From the NCBI RefSeq assembly GCF_947489355.1, contig NZ_CANLDD010000038.1:1-43808 (forward strand): a stretch of 43,808 nt of DNA. The letters run 5' to 3'. The DNA is from an uncultured Microbulbifer sp. Lineage in GTDB: Bacteria; Pseudomonadota; Gammaproteobacteria; Pseudomonadales; Cellvibrionaceae. The notes under the pieces are model-generated. The model did not search any database, was not told the origin of the DNA, and saw nothing but the letters and a program-made list of their open reading frames with translations. Positions 1-9,487 of this stretch are shown here, piece by piece (the stretch's first letter is position 1; the number at the start of each line of letters is the position of its first letter). Both the position numbers and the translations under genes were made by a program.

Positions 1-48
1 ACACCAGAAGATTTAATGGATAATTACTTGGCGGCACAAGCCGCATAA
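1..48 (+). CDS. 3' end of an unidentified gene (partial)
   Basis: A reading frame is open from the window edge to a TAA at 46-48 and encodes the tail TPEDLMDNYLAAQAA. It is too short to assign. Given the insertion sequences that follow, a transposase tail is possible, and it could also be a chance open frame. It converges on the truncated gene at 61-609, and the 12 bases between the two stops may be a rearrangement junction. Confidence 0.25.
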   Translation, partial: TPEDLMDNYLAAQAA

Positions 49-60
49 ATGGTATGCGCT

Positions 61-609
61 TCAAGGTTGAATCCGCGTTTTAAAATCCTGGCCATGTAAA
101 AATAATGATGGACAGCCAATTACATCTACATCTTTAAAGCCAAGTTTATTTAAGTATGCTGCTGTTAACTCACCTCTGACACCTATTGATGTTGATCTAT
201 CAAGTACAACTCTAACAAACTCTTTAACAGATTCGTCAATAGAGCTCATAGACTCCATATTGTAGTTAAGATCTGTTTGAGCACCCACTCCAACTACGAT
301 TACAGGAATTTTAAGCTTTTTAATTAATTTGGTGTAATTTTTTAAATTTCCTTCAAAGCTTTTTCTAAACGCATTAGCAAATGGCAAAACAAAGTAATCA
401 TATTTTTCGTTTATTTCATCTGCCTTTAATAAATTTGCAGTATATCCAGCGTGAGTGATATGAACCTTATCTGTACGCATCGTTTTGTGTGCCGCATGAG
501 CGAAAATTAAATTACCACTATTTGTTCCAAGTATGTTTTTTTGTAGTACATCTTCATAACCAATAGTGGTGAATGGATTTTTACCAGCTCGCATCAAAAC
601 TTTTTTCAT
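61..609 (-). pseudogene. Polysaccharide pyruvyl transferase family protein, N-terminal part only
   Basis: The 182-residue product resembles the N-terminal half of polysaccharide pyruvyl transferases, which add ketal pyruvate to sugars of exopolysaccharide or capsule. Visible features are the start MKKVLMRAG, a central hydrophobic strand with VIVVGVGAQTD (about residues 103-113), SIGVRGELTAAYL (about 141-153) and VIGCPSLFLHG (about 163-173), which match the conserved 'GVRGE...GCPS' region of the family. Family members are usually about 300-420 residues, so the C-terminal part is missing: the frame stops eight residues after the GCPS block. The ATG at 609 has an AGGAA ribosome-binding site seven bases upstream. 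The loss of the 3' half next to the gene fragment at 1-48 suggests a deletion or insertion junction near position 50-60. Family call fairly sure; whether the fragment makes a stable protein is unknown. Confidence 0.6.
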
Positions 610-752
610 TTGATTTCCTGATCAACTTTCAGCATATAAACTTTATTTTGTTGTATTTCAGTAACAACACAAAATGACACTTTACTATCTTGATAGGCTC
701 ATTTACTTGAAAATGAAGCAAACCAAAGAATCGAGGGAAGTTCGTAATTTAG

Positions 753-770
753 GGAACCTCTGATTAATTC
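753..770 (+). repeat. Left terminal inverted repeat of the IS5 element
   Basis: The sequence GGAACCTCTGATTAATTC mirrors the right end with one mismatch (T versus A at position 12). It abuts the TTAG duplication at 749-752. Confidence 0.9.
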
Positions 771-902
771 ACCCTCCTCCCGCACTCCTACACCAAAACG
801 GGAGAAGTTGATCAAAGATCAGTCAAAATTCACGTTTTCACAGCAAATAACCCCCGTTTTCCCACCCAAAATCCGCTTTTCATGGATTTTGGGCGCACTG
901 CC

Positions 903-1844
903 CTATGCGGGCAGATATTTTTTCCCAATCAATAAATTGGTGAAGCTCGCCAACAAGCACAGGCGTTGGGTATTTTTCTCCAGTCCCCGGTAGCGCACTT
1001 TGCGGTAGCCAAAGATGCATTTGATATAGCGGAACGGGTGCTCCACTTTAGCCCGGATCTGCGCCTTGATTTTTTCCGCCGCCTTCAGCTCCTCTTTGCC
1101 CGGCAGCGTCTTCAGCTTGCTCGGTTTCATGGCGATATGCCACTCAACCTCCTTATCTTTTAATTCCTCACGCTTCTCGGCATCGGTATAGCCGGAATCA
1201 CCCCTTTCCTCGCCATGCAGCAGTTGTTCTGTCGCTGTCACGTCGTGCGCATTGGCGGCCGTGGTTTCGAGGCTGTGGATAAGTCCGAGCGCGTCGTCGG
1301 TACCAATGTGCGCTTTTATTCCGAAGTGCCAGGTGTTGCCTTTTTTTGTTTGGTGCATTTCCGGATCGCGTTCTTTGGCTTGGTTTTTTGTCGAGCTGGG
1401 TGCAGAAATAATGGTGGCATCGACGATGGTGCCCTCGCGCAACATCATGCCTTTGTCCCGCAAGTAGCTGTTGATCTCTTCGAAAAGTTTGCGCCCAAGG
1501 TCGTTCTTTTCCAGCAGGCGGCGGAAGTTAAGGATGGTGGTTTCATCCGGAATTCTGCCCGCCAAGCGCAGCCCGGCGAAATTGCGCATGGATTCTATTT
1601 CGTAGAGCGCATCTTCCATTGCCGGGTCGCTGAGGTTGTAAAACAGCCGCATGCAGTGGATGCGCAGCATGACATCCAGAGAATACGCCCGCGGGCCGCG
1701 GTCGTTGTTGTGGTTGAAGGGCTCACTACGGTCGCGCAGGCGCTGCCAGGGAATGAGCGCATCCATCTTTGCCAGAAATTCCTCGCGCCGGGTTTGACGG
1801 CGCTTGCTGCGGTATTCGGCTTCGGCGAAGGTGGCTTGATGCAT
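903..1844 (-). CDS. IS5-family transposase (DDE)
   Basis: The 313-residue protein catalyses cut-and-paste movement of the surrounding element. It starts MHQATFAEAEYRSKRR and has the N-terminal DUF772-type region (about residues 50-110, with RIHCMRLFYNLSDPAMEDALYE). The catalytic triad can be placed at DATII (about 142), GDSGY (about 215) and VEHPFRYIK (about 268), followed by the FGYRKVRYRGL motif typical of IS5 proteins. The length is normal for the family and the frame has no interruption. It occupies nearly the whole element and ends about 150 bp from the left inverted repeat. Probably functional. Confidence 0.93.
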   Translation of the reverse strand: MHQATFAEAEYRSKRRQTRREEFLAKMDALIPWQRLRDRSEPFNHNNDRGPRAYSLDVMLRIHCMRLFYNLSDPAMEDALYEIESMRNFAGLRLAGRIPDETTILNFRRLLEKNDLGRKLFEEINSYLRDKGMMLREGTIVDATIISAPSSTKNQAKERDPEMHQTKKGNTWHFGIKAHIGTDDALGLIHSLETTAANAHDVTATEQLLHGEERGDSGYTDAEKREELKDKEVEWHIAMKPSKLKTLPGKEELKAAEKIKAQIRAKVEHPFRYIKCIFGYRKVRYRGLEKNTQRLCLLASFTNLLIGKKYLPA

Positions 1845-1892
1845 GATTTTGAGTAGCCTTGAGGAGTAGTACGATTCTATCCGATACTTGGG

Positions 1893-1910
1893 GAATTATT
1901 CAGAGGTTCC
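1893..1910 (-). repeat. Right terminal inverted repeat of the IS5 element
   Basis: Read on the minus strand this end begins GGAACCTCTGAATAATTC. It abuts the second TTAG copy at 1911-1914 and lies upstream of the transposase start. Confidence 0.9.
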
Positions 1911-1984
1911 TTAGCCCTCAAAACACTAAAAAAATATGAGAATGCTTTATTATGCAACATTTTTACTGCCCGAAATATAAGGCT

Positions 1985-2523
1985 TTAAATCTTCATTAAT
2001 AACTTCAGATTGTAAACAATCTTTTTCATCTCACAAAAGGACACCTCTATAAATTCACATAAAACTGCAAAATTCAGTGCCATCGGTGACTCTCTTTTTT
2101 TCTCGACCATAATTTCATTGAAGGTCACAAAAAACCGATATTTGATGGGTTTCAGAGCTATTTCGGCCTGTTCTGAGGAAGCTTTCTCCTTATTCCTTAT
2201 GCAGCGGGCGCAAGTCGGCCCTGCAAGCTTACAAATCGACGCATGCATATTGTACACCAAATTCTCATGCCAACCTTAACCGCAGCGCGCCAAATCTCAA
2301 TAGTCCGCACGAGCATACCGCGCTGCTCATTTTCCATTGATCCAAATACGTGCTCGACTCTAACTCGGGACTTTCGACAATTCTCTTCGTAACTATTCAG
2401 CACCCCCAGCCATTTCGTCGCCAGGGCTTGTTGAATAGGCGAATTACCAACACTCTTTTCCAGAGGAAAATTTTGCACCAGCATGGGCTTCGTGAGATAA
2501 TTCGCCCACTTTAAACTCATCAA
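1985..2523 (-). pseudogene. Remnant of another IS5-family transposase (C-terminal part)
   Basis: On the minus strand, 2523-2197 encodes a 108-residue piece containing RVRVEHVFGSM and GMLVRTIEIWRAAVKVGM. This matches the region around the third catalytic acid (the E of VEHVFG) and the following 'LVRTIG...KIGLMNLVYNMRR' block of IS5-family transposases. After VGM the frame slips: the expected NLVYNM is readable in the neighbouring frame (MVYNMHASICKL, starting 2260), and the original frame resumes at MRRFVSLQGRLAPAA, so small insertions compensate each other. The N-terminal half with the first two catalytic aspartates is absent, replaced by unrelated residues next to the IS66 remnant. No ends were found for the parent element. 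The 1985-2190 part is simply the shifted-frame tail and may not be coding. Confidence 0.7.
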
Positions 2524-3873
2524 TCAGTTGTGCATGGCAGTGAGGCAGGTCGACATCAAGTTGCTGATGGCCAAGGCTGGTATGAACAGCCGAAACAGTA
2601 GTATTCCACCCTCTCAAGGTCAAAATCGCACACGCGAGAAAAGGTCCACTCACAAACGCAAGGCCTGCGGCTAACCCGACCGCAACGGCCCCACCCTGAA
2701 GGTCGCAGAGCCCGATGAGGTCCAATTCATCAAGCTGGACCGGCACACCTTGCCCCACGGGCAGTGGCGCGAAGCTGGTTATGAGCACCGCCAGGTCATC
2801 GATCTGAATATTCAGCGTCACTCACCGAATACCGCGCCCAGGTTCTGGAGGATGAACAGGGCCAGCGCTATGCCGCCGATTTCCCGGTAGGTGTGACACG
2901 ACCAATGCAGTACGGCGATTCGCTCAAGGCGCACGTCGTCTACCTGTCCATGTTTCAACTGCTCCCCTACGAACGCGTGCAGTCCATGTTTACCGACCAG
3001 TACGGGATTCCTCTCGGTGCAGGCAGCTTGGTCAACTTCAATCGCGAGGCTTGTGCACACTTGGAGCCCCTTGAAGATCTGGCCCAGGAGTGGTTGCTAT
3101 CCGAAACACTGCTCCATGCCGATAAAACCAGCCTCAATATCGATAGCAAACGCCATTAACTGCATGTCCTGTCCGGTACTGAGTGTACCCTGTTTGGTCT
3201 GTCTTCTAAGCGCGGGACTGAGGTAATGAATGCCATGGGTGTACTGCCAAACTTCGCGGGTACACTGATCTACGATCACTGGAAGTCTTACTACACCTAT
3301 CATTGCACCCACGCGCTGTGCAATGCCCACCATCTGCGCGAACTGACCTATGCGCACGAAGAAGACTGACAACGCTGGGCGAAAAACATGCACAAGCTGC
3401 TGTTAGAGCTGCGCGAAGCCGTTGATCAGGCAGGTGGTGCTCTGCCACCAGGCGGAGCCAAACATTGGCGAACCCGTTACCGAAAGATCATTGGTCGGGG
3501 ACAAACTGAATGCCCGGCACCGGAACCGGACGGAATCGCGCGTCGCCGGGTCAAACGCAGCAAATCACTCAATTTGCTGGAGCGTCTTCTTGATTACGAA
3601 GACGAAGTGCAACGTTTTATGGAGAATGCCGAAGTACCGTTTACCAGCAACCAGGGTGAGCGGGACCTTCGCATGACCAAGGTCAAGCAAAAGATCTCCG
3701 GTTGCTTCCGCTCAAAAGATGGCGCCAGAGCTTCCTGTCTTGTTCGCTCCTATCTGATAACCTGCCAGAAAAACAATGTTGAACCCAGTGAGGCCTTGGC
3801 CCCGCTCTTCAATGGAAGCTGGTCAAACTTCATACTCGAAAAGTTCCAGTATCAGCAGGAACATGCTGAATAG
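2524..3873 (+). pseudogene. IS66-family transposase (TnpC) gene, multiply broken
   Basis: Pieces in more than one frame reassemble to a nearly full IS66 TnpC. The N-terminal MNSRNSSIPPSQ motif lies near 2581-2616, followed by an RKACG-stop-PDRNG stretch where family members have GGQPGRNG. Next come DEVQFIKLDRHTLPHGQW, the MQYGDSLKAHVVYLSMFQLLPYERV-type region, the catalytic HADKTSLNIDSKRH block, IYDHWKSYY, CNAHHLRELTY, and the C-terminal NQGERDLRMTKVKQKISG and FRSKDGARASCLVRSYL motifs. Defects seen: stops at 2673-2675, 3157-3159 and 3367-3369 (the last two where Trp is expected) and a frameshift near 2817-2822. The accessory tnpA and tnpB genes are not present, and I could not define the ends. 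Confidence 0.85.
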
Positions 3874-3960
3874 TTACCTTTTTCTATTTTGATGGATTTT
3901 TGATCATCTTTGGGCTGAATAGCCGCCCCCTTAACGCTATTTTTGCTGCTTCTTCGTCCA

Positions 3961-5023
3961 TTAAAAAGCGGATCCTCCTTGTAAATTGCTTATTCGGGTT
4001 AGATTCCAGCCAATAAAGGTGAGGGTAAATACCTCCTTGGCTCGCGCTAACCCGCGGACTTTTACTTGGCGAATCAGGCCAATGGTTTTGCCCCAACCGA
4101 AACCTTCCTCAATTCGCTTGCGTGCCTTCATGCTCGCTTGATACCCGCTGTGCCGAGTGGTACGTCCGTCAATAGCGGAGCCACCGCGGCGCTTGGTATT
4201 TTGGGCCACATGCGGAGTTACATTGGCACCACGACAGGCGGCTACGAATCCCCGAGTGTCGTAGCCCTTGTTTGCGCCAACGGTTTTGCGACGCGAGCCC
4301 GGCAGCTCCGTCAGCATCTGCTTCCCGCTCAGCACAGCCATTGGCTTGCGTTACCGCCGCCTGTACGATCAGGCCATTACGGTTTTCCATGGTGGTGTGA
4401 TCCAAATAGGCCAGCTTGGCTTCAGCACCTTTGGATTTATTGTACAGCCGAGCCTTTGGATCGGTGCGCGATTCGTGCGTTTCATTGCTGCGCTTTTCCC
4501 TGTGGAAGTCCCACCCGCTGTTGCTGCCGCTGCCCTGCTTGCGACGAAAACTTTTGTGCGAGGCCCACGCTTGAACCAAGGTGCTGTCGGCGCTGAAATG
4601 CTCTTTCGACAACAGTTGCTTCTGCCGAGTTATCTGCACCACTTCTTCGAACAGGGTGGGAATAATGTCGTGGGCAAGCAGACGGTCACGGTTCTTGCTG
4701 AAAGTGGAATGATTCCACACCTTGTCATCAATACTGAGGCCAACGAACCAGCAGAATAATAGGTTGTAGTGCATCTGTTCCATCAACTGGCGTTCACTAC
4801 GCACACTGAATAAAACCTGTAGCAATAGGGCTCGCAGTAATCGCTCCGGAGGAATGGACTCCTTGCCGTTCGGTGCATAGGCGCAGTCGAGCAACCAATC
4901 GATACGCAGCAATGCCAAATTAAATTCCTGGCGAATCTTTCTCAGCGGGTGGGATTTCGGGACAAATTCTTCCAGGTGAACCGTGGTGAACAAAGCTTTC
5001 TGTGTAATATCTGCACCGCGCAT
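3961..5023 (-). pseudogene. IS5-family transposase (second subgroup), frameshifted
   Basis: The gene starts MRGADITQKALFTTVHLEEFVP at 5023 and runs in one frame to about position 4320. The N-terminal half has the family's QLMEQMHYNLLFCWFVGL motif, the first catalytic Asp in HFSADSTLVQAWASHKSF, and THESRTDPKARLY. After NGCAEREA the sense continues in the frame containing MLTELPGSRR, GANKGYDTRGFVAACR (second Asp), HVAQNTKRRGGSAIDGRTTRHSGY and RKRIEEGFGWGKTIGLIRQ (catalytic Glu), ending at 3961. A one-base shift near 4310-4325 therefore inactivates an otherwise full-length gene of about 350 residues. No slippery heptamer is seen at the junction, so programmed frameshifting is unlikely. It belongs to a different IS5 subgroup from the intact element at 753-1910. 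Confidence 0.85.
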
Positions 5024-5286
5024 ACACTATCTCATTGTGGGGTATCGACCCGAGCATTGTACCAAAGCCAGCATATACATGAGCCTATTACAATAGCCTG
5101 TTAAAATATTCAAATTGAGAGAGTTGGCATGGCCGGAGCAGTGTAATAATTAGGAGCGGAGCCAAAAAACTCTGCACATCACCATATTTGTCGATTTGCG
5201 AAGGTTTTTTGAGCTTTGATGACTAGCGATCTTGAATACCTCTAGTAGAATCCTCAACTATGTTCTGATAAGATTGCTTACGTTCC

Positions 5287-6401
5287 TATGCGATTGTTTG
5301 CTGTCGGAGGGGCGTTAACGAAAAAGCCGGGGATTGAGTATCTGTTGGAAGCAGAGCTGGTGGCCAATTCACCGCTGGATGGCAAGATTGTCGATCAGAA
5401 CCGCCGACGCTGGCTAAAGACTCTTTACCTGATCGAAATAGTGCGCGGGAGACCAAGTGATCAGCTCGGTGGAGTCGTCGGAGGTACTCCGCTGCGAGGA
5501 CAAGCTGATTTTCAGTTGTGACGTGAGTGACCTTGGGCATTTGCAGGGTATTGAGGGCCTGCGCCTGTTTGCGCTGAGGGATGAGAAGCTGGACCTGAAC
5601 CTCACCGAAGTGGTGATTGCGCCGAGTTAAAGTGTCCTCGGCCTGTGCTGAAAGGACTGTAATTTTCACACGCGTTTCGACTCAGCAGCGGTCCTCATGC
5701 GCTGCGGCGGTGAGCGGCTGTAAGGTAAGTTGCGGACTGGGGATGCACTACTACTCGCGATGGGGTCGGACTTCCGGCGCCACTTGAATACCGGCAAGAG
5801 CTTCTATGTGATCAGTAATACCGAAGTACGACGGGGCGGCCCCGGCGGGACAACTGACTGCTGGGCCTGGGTTTTGCCTCAGTAGTGGTCGCAGGTATTT
5901 GGATATTTCTCGTTGCTAAAGAGTCTGATGATGCTGTTTGGTGGTATAATTGGCGTGGGTATCGTATCACCCACCGAGGTCGTAGCGGTGCTTCCCCTTC
6001 TAGATATGGTTGATTATCGCCAGTGCCTTGATACTGGCGAAAGCAATCGCCGGCAGCGGCTTAGCGAACGCGCTGGTCGGGGCCTGCGAAATCTGCCTGC
6101 CTGCCGGCAGGGGACCAATGGCCGAACTGATGATAAACAATATCGCTACAGCCCTAGCTTTCGCCCTGGTTTGGGGTTGAGCTGTTAACTCTGGGGTGGA
6201 CTGGATGCCCTTTGTAATGGCAGTGCCCTCCGAGTCTAGTGCAGGCTTTTTAACCCCCTCTGACTATCAGGTTAGCCTGATAGTACAAAACCTGGGGGAT
6301 GCCACTAGCGGGATTTCCTGCGTGTAGGGTGGTCCCTTTCGATTGCTTACCTATTGACTCTTTTGATGTTGCTGCCGACCATATTGTCTTTTGATAATTG
6401 A
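5287..6401 (+). pseudogene. SLC13-type (DASS) permease with TrkA-C domains, degraded
   Basis: Fragments spread over several frames line up in order with SLC13-family permeases, which import sulfate or dicarboxylates. First is a TrkA-C-type piece (GIEYLLEAELVANSPLDGK, about 5330-5390). Next comes a second regulatory piece with LTEVVIAPS and RTGDALLLAMGSDFRRHLN. Last are transmembrane stretches with MAELMINNIATALAFALV (about 6117-6170), PFVMAV followed by SSAGFLTP (about 6209-6260, the family's PFVMAVAFGASASFLTP motif) and a C-terminal hydrophobic helix LSIAYLLTLLMLLP. There are at least three in-frame stops and several frameshifts, and the N-terminal membrane half is missing. SLC13 permeases often sit in capsule clusters that make sulfated glycans, so this may be a relic of sulfate supply; that role is inference. 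Confidence 0.7.
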
Positions 6402-6439
6402 TGGTTTTAGAGTCTGATTTGGGTTTTACAGCTACTGGC

Positions 6440-7305
6440 TGATCGTGGAGGGGGAGCTATGTTCTTCCCTATTTACGCAAGAACCGGGCTGGGATGCAAC
6501 GCCCGTCCTTTTCTGATCTGCTAATGGCTGTGGGGCTTATGTCTGTACGCTATATTTCCCGGAAGTGGCGGGCTCTGGTTCAAGAAAACCTTAGTAAGTT
6601 TTCTTTGGTTCACTTGTTTATCGACGATAATTGATTTGAGTGGCTTACTTTTGCTGGCTTGTCAATTCGATATCAGTTGAAGATTCTGCGTTACAGCTGG
6701 TTATGGCAGCGTTTTTTAAGTTTATAGGAGGGGCGCATCTTTTGGTTTCAACACCATGCTTATATCAAAAATATCAGCATTGGTCACCCGGATTACTGCA
6801 AGCTCAACCTGTAGATATGGATGGAAGTGAAACTTTAACTTTTTTATCACGGTTCAGTAGCTCATATTAGAAAAATTCGTTGGTCGGTTCCGATAATTCA
6901 GAAAGTGCTCAAACATAACTCGAATTTAAATTTTGAAATCATCGATGATACACATGTAAATCACCTTTTTCGAAAGGTTCGTAGTGTGCAAGTGCTTCAC
7001 CCTGTGAAGTGGCGCACCTGTTTATCAATGATACAGAAATCCGGTTGAACTATATTGGTTTGACGCCACTGCTTGATACCCCCTTCAATCGAGCAAGATC
7101 GCACACCAAATTTTTTGATATTACCCAGGCGGGTGCCGTAGGAATATACACAGAAGGGTCTGTTTATGCCACAATGGCCAGATATGAGGAAAGCGGCTTG
7201 ATATTACCAATGAAACCAGAGGCGTGGACAGAAGCCATATTACGCTTGGCGGACGATCAGAGGTTTCGTCAGCGTATATTAGAGGAGGTACGCCAGTGTC
7301 TGTAG
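6440..7305 (+). pseudogene. Glycosyltransferase pseudogene, 3' end intact
   Basis: Shifted frames together read as one glycosyltransferase. They run from VLPYLRKNRAGMQRPSFSDLL (from 6461) through VHLFIDDN, a frame with LLVSTPCLYQKYQHW (about 6740-6785) and a frame with HIRKIRWSVPIIQKVLKHNSN (about 6868-6930). The last piece is the open C-terminal region containing IGLTPLLDTPFNRARSHTKF, FDITQAGAVGIY and ILRLADDQRFRQRILEEV, ending at 7305. The 'PLLDTPFNRARSHTKFFDI' block is characteristic of GT-B enzymes found in capsule loci. At least three frameshifts and a stop near 6631 break it. The ATG at 7009 could still drive a 98-residue C-terminal piece, and its stop overlaps the kpsC start by 10 bases. 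Confidence 0.7.
7281..7288 (+). promoter_or_regulatory. Ribosome-binding site deciding the kpsC start
   Basis: AGAGGAGG lies seven bases before the GTG at 7296 inside the last codons of the upstream glycosyltransferase frame. It supports GTG 7296 over the more distant in-frame start at 7224, which would overlap the glycosyltransferase by 82 bases. Confidence 0.8.
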
Positions 7306-9347
7306 TTGGCTATTGCTCCCTACGCTTGCGTCGTTTGAGGAATTTGAATCAATTTCTCAGGGCACAGTGTCGCTATATTCCATTTTGCCCTGGTGATGAG
7401 ATAACCCACATGCTTGGTTGGGGGCTCAAAGATACTGCGATTAAAGCTCGGAAAATTGCCAATAAATATCATTTGCCTTATATCTGTATTGAAGATGGAT
7501 TTTTACGTTCTTTGGGGCTTGGCGTTGAAGGTTCATTACCCCATAGCCTTGTAGTGGATTATACAGGAATTTATTATGATGCTACTCAAACCAGTGACCT
7601 GGAAAGTCTTATTAAAAAATCCGATTTTAGTCAAGAGGATATTAAGCGAGCCAATAGAGGAGTAGAGCTTCTCAAGTATTACCGCCTGTCAAAGTATAAT
7701 AGCTCTGCAGATTTGCCCATAAGCTGGGTCGGCAACCAGAAGCGCGTACTGGTGGTAGATCAAACATATAATGATGTTTCTGTACAGGCTGGATATGGCT
7801 CAAGGCAACAGTTTTATACAATGTTGGATTCGGCAATCAGAGAAAATCCGGATGCAGAAATTTGTGTAAAGATACACCCGGATGTTATAGTAGGTAAAAA
7901 AAAGGGATACTTGCTCGGTCAGGCTCAACAGAATGGCTGCCGGGTGATTGCAGAAGATATTTCACCCTGGGCGTTATTTGAGGATATAGAAAAAGTCTAT
8001 GTCGTCACTAGCCAACTGGGTTTTGATGCATTGATTGCCGGGAAGGAGGTTCACTGCTTTGGGATACCCTTTTATGCGGGTTGGGGTTTAACCAAAGACC
8101 GTCAAAGTTTGAAGCGCCGAAATGTCTCACGCTCCTTGACACAGGTTTTTTGTGCAACCTATTTCCGTTATTGCCGCTATATCAATCCTTATACAGGTTA
8201 TCCCTGTGAGTTTGAAGATACTGTCCATTTGATCGCAGAGCAAAAACGTATGCTCTCTCGCTTGAGTGGGCGGTGGGTAGGGATAGGTTTCTCGCCCTGG
8301 AAGCGGCGGTTTATCCCTAATTATCTGGGGCGGAGGGGAAAGATACGGTTTATATATGACTATAAGCAAGTGCATAAGGTTAGTGCAGGGGGGAATGCTC
8401 TAGTGTGGGCTGGCCGTGTTACGGAAAAATTGCGCACTTATAGTGAAAAATTAGGATTGAAACTCTGGCAGGCTGAGGATGGATTCCTACGTTCTTCGGG
8501 TCTGGGAGTGGATCTCACTGTCCCAATATCGTTGGTATTTGATTCTAAGGGAATCTATTTTGATGCCCGTTACCCCAGTGATTTGGAAGGGATATTAAAA
8601 GAAACAAACTTTTCTCAATCTTTGATTAATCGTGCACAGAATTTAAGAAAAAATATTTTGGCAAAAGGGGTGAGTAAATATAATATCGGCTCTTGCGAAA
8701 AGCCGGGGGAGTTAAGGTTTCCTGTTGAACGTAAGGTAATCTTGGTGCCAGGGCAGGTTGAAAGCGATGCATCGATTGCTTGTGGATCGCCGAGTATAAA
8801 AAGCAATCAATCTCTCTTGAATAGGGTCAGATCTGAAAATCCCGATGCGTATATACTCTACAAGCCTCATCCGGATGTAGAAGCCGGGGCCCGTTTGGGG
8901 ACTCTGCAACCTGGCTCAGATGCAGTCTATGATCGTTTGATTCGAAATATCGAGATTTCTGCATTGCTGAAACATGTAAATGAAGTACATACAATGAGTT
9001 CTTTGACCGGATTCGAGGCTTTATTGCGCGGTTTGAAAGTAGTGACCTATGGGCTGCCTTTTTATGCAGGCTGGGGCCTAACAGACGATAAGCTTCTTAC
9101 CCGCGATACGTCGGCGGGTATTGAACTTGACTCCTTCAAAGCCAGAAGAGGCCGAAAGCTGACTCTGGATGAATTAGTGGCCGGGACTCTGATTCTCTAT
9201 CCACTTTATGTAGATCCTTCTTCGGGAGAATATATCGATGCGGAGACAGCGGTAGCTTTGCTGGATAAAAACAAAAAGACAACAGGTTCAACTGGTTTTA
9301 TTCAGGAGATCTATCGCTGGTATAGGAATCGATATCTTTTCAAATAG
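7296..9347 (+). CDS. kpsC: Capsule beta-Kdo transferase KpsC
   Basis: KpsC is the cytoplasmic dual-domain glycosyltransferase that extends the poly-Kdo linker on the lipid anchor of group 2-type capsules. The 683-residue product shows the expected internal duplication. EDGFLRSLGLG (about residue 66) and EDGFLRSSGLG (about 394) start equivalent segments, KIHPDV and KPHPDV recur, and FYAGWGLTKD and FYAGWGLTDD mark the end of each half. These correspond to the two Kdo transferase modules known for KpsC. The frame is intact and of usual length (about 670-700). The GTG start overlaps the broken glycosyltransferase by 10 bases, so translation may once have been coupled. kpsS, its normal partner, lies 4.3 kb downstream beyond an inserted IS. 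Confidence 0.93.
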   Translation: MSVVGYCSLRLRRLRNLNQFLRAQCRYIPFCPGDEITHMLGWGLKDTAIKARKIANKYHLPYICIEDGFLRSLGLGVEGSLPHSLVVDYTGIYYDATQTSDLESLIKKSDFSQEDIKRANRGVELLKYYRLSKYNSSADLPISWVGNQKRVLVVDQTYNDVSVQAGYGSRQQFYTMLDSAIRENPDAEICVKIHPDVIVGKKKGYLLGQAQQNGCRVIAEDISPWALFEDIEKVYVVTSQLGFDALIAGKEVHCFGIPFYAGWGLTKDRQSLKRRNVSRSLTQVFCATYFRYCRYINPYTGYPCEFEDTVHLIAEQKRMLSRLSGRWVGIGFSPWKRRFIPNYLGRRGKIRFIYDYKQVHKVSAGGNALVWAGRVTEKLRTYSEKLGLKLWQAEDGFLRSSGLGVDLTVPISLVFDSKGIYFDARYPSDLEGILKETNFSQSLINRAQNLRKNILAKGVSKYNIGSCEKPGELRFPVERKVILVPGQVESDASIACGSPSIKSNQSLLNRVRSENPDAYILYKPHPDVEAGARLGTLQPGSDAVYDRLIRNIEISALLKHVNEVHTMSSLTGFEALLRGLKVVTYGLPFYAGWGLTDDKLLTRDTSAGIELDSFKARRGRKLTLDELVAGTLILYPLYVDPSSGEYIDAETAVALLDKNKKTTGSTGFIQEIYRWYRNRYLFK

Positions 9348-9487
9348 TGACAAATTTTTTTTGGTTCTGGCAATGAAGAGCAGCGAGATTCTACATAAAA
9401 CTGCTTTATGGTAGATTTGTCATTTAGATTTTTATCACAATGTTATTGTAGTTTTTCCTGAAATATCAATCCCGGAGTGTAGGGTTT

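Larger units (their letters stand above)
753..1910 (-). mobile_element. Intact IS5-family insertion sequence
   Basis: This is a complete element of 1158 bp. Its ends are imperfect inverted repeats starting GGAACCTCTGA (left 753 onward, right ending 1910), matching at 17 of the first 18 bases. It is flanked by the 4-bp direct repeat TTAG at 749-752 and 1911-1914, which fits the YTAR target preference known for the IS5 subgroup. A single full-length transposase gene lies on the minus strand. The perfect ends, open frame and exact target duplication point to a recent insertion, in contrast to the decayed elements just to the right. Confidence 0.93.

Noticed and set aside
4300..4330. Programmed frameshift in the second IS5-type transposase
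   Set aside because: No slippery A-rich heptamer or following stem was seen at the junction, and the neighbouring elements are decayed, so mutation is the simpler reading.
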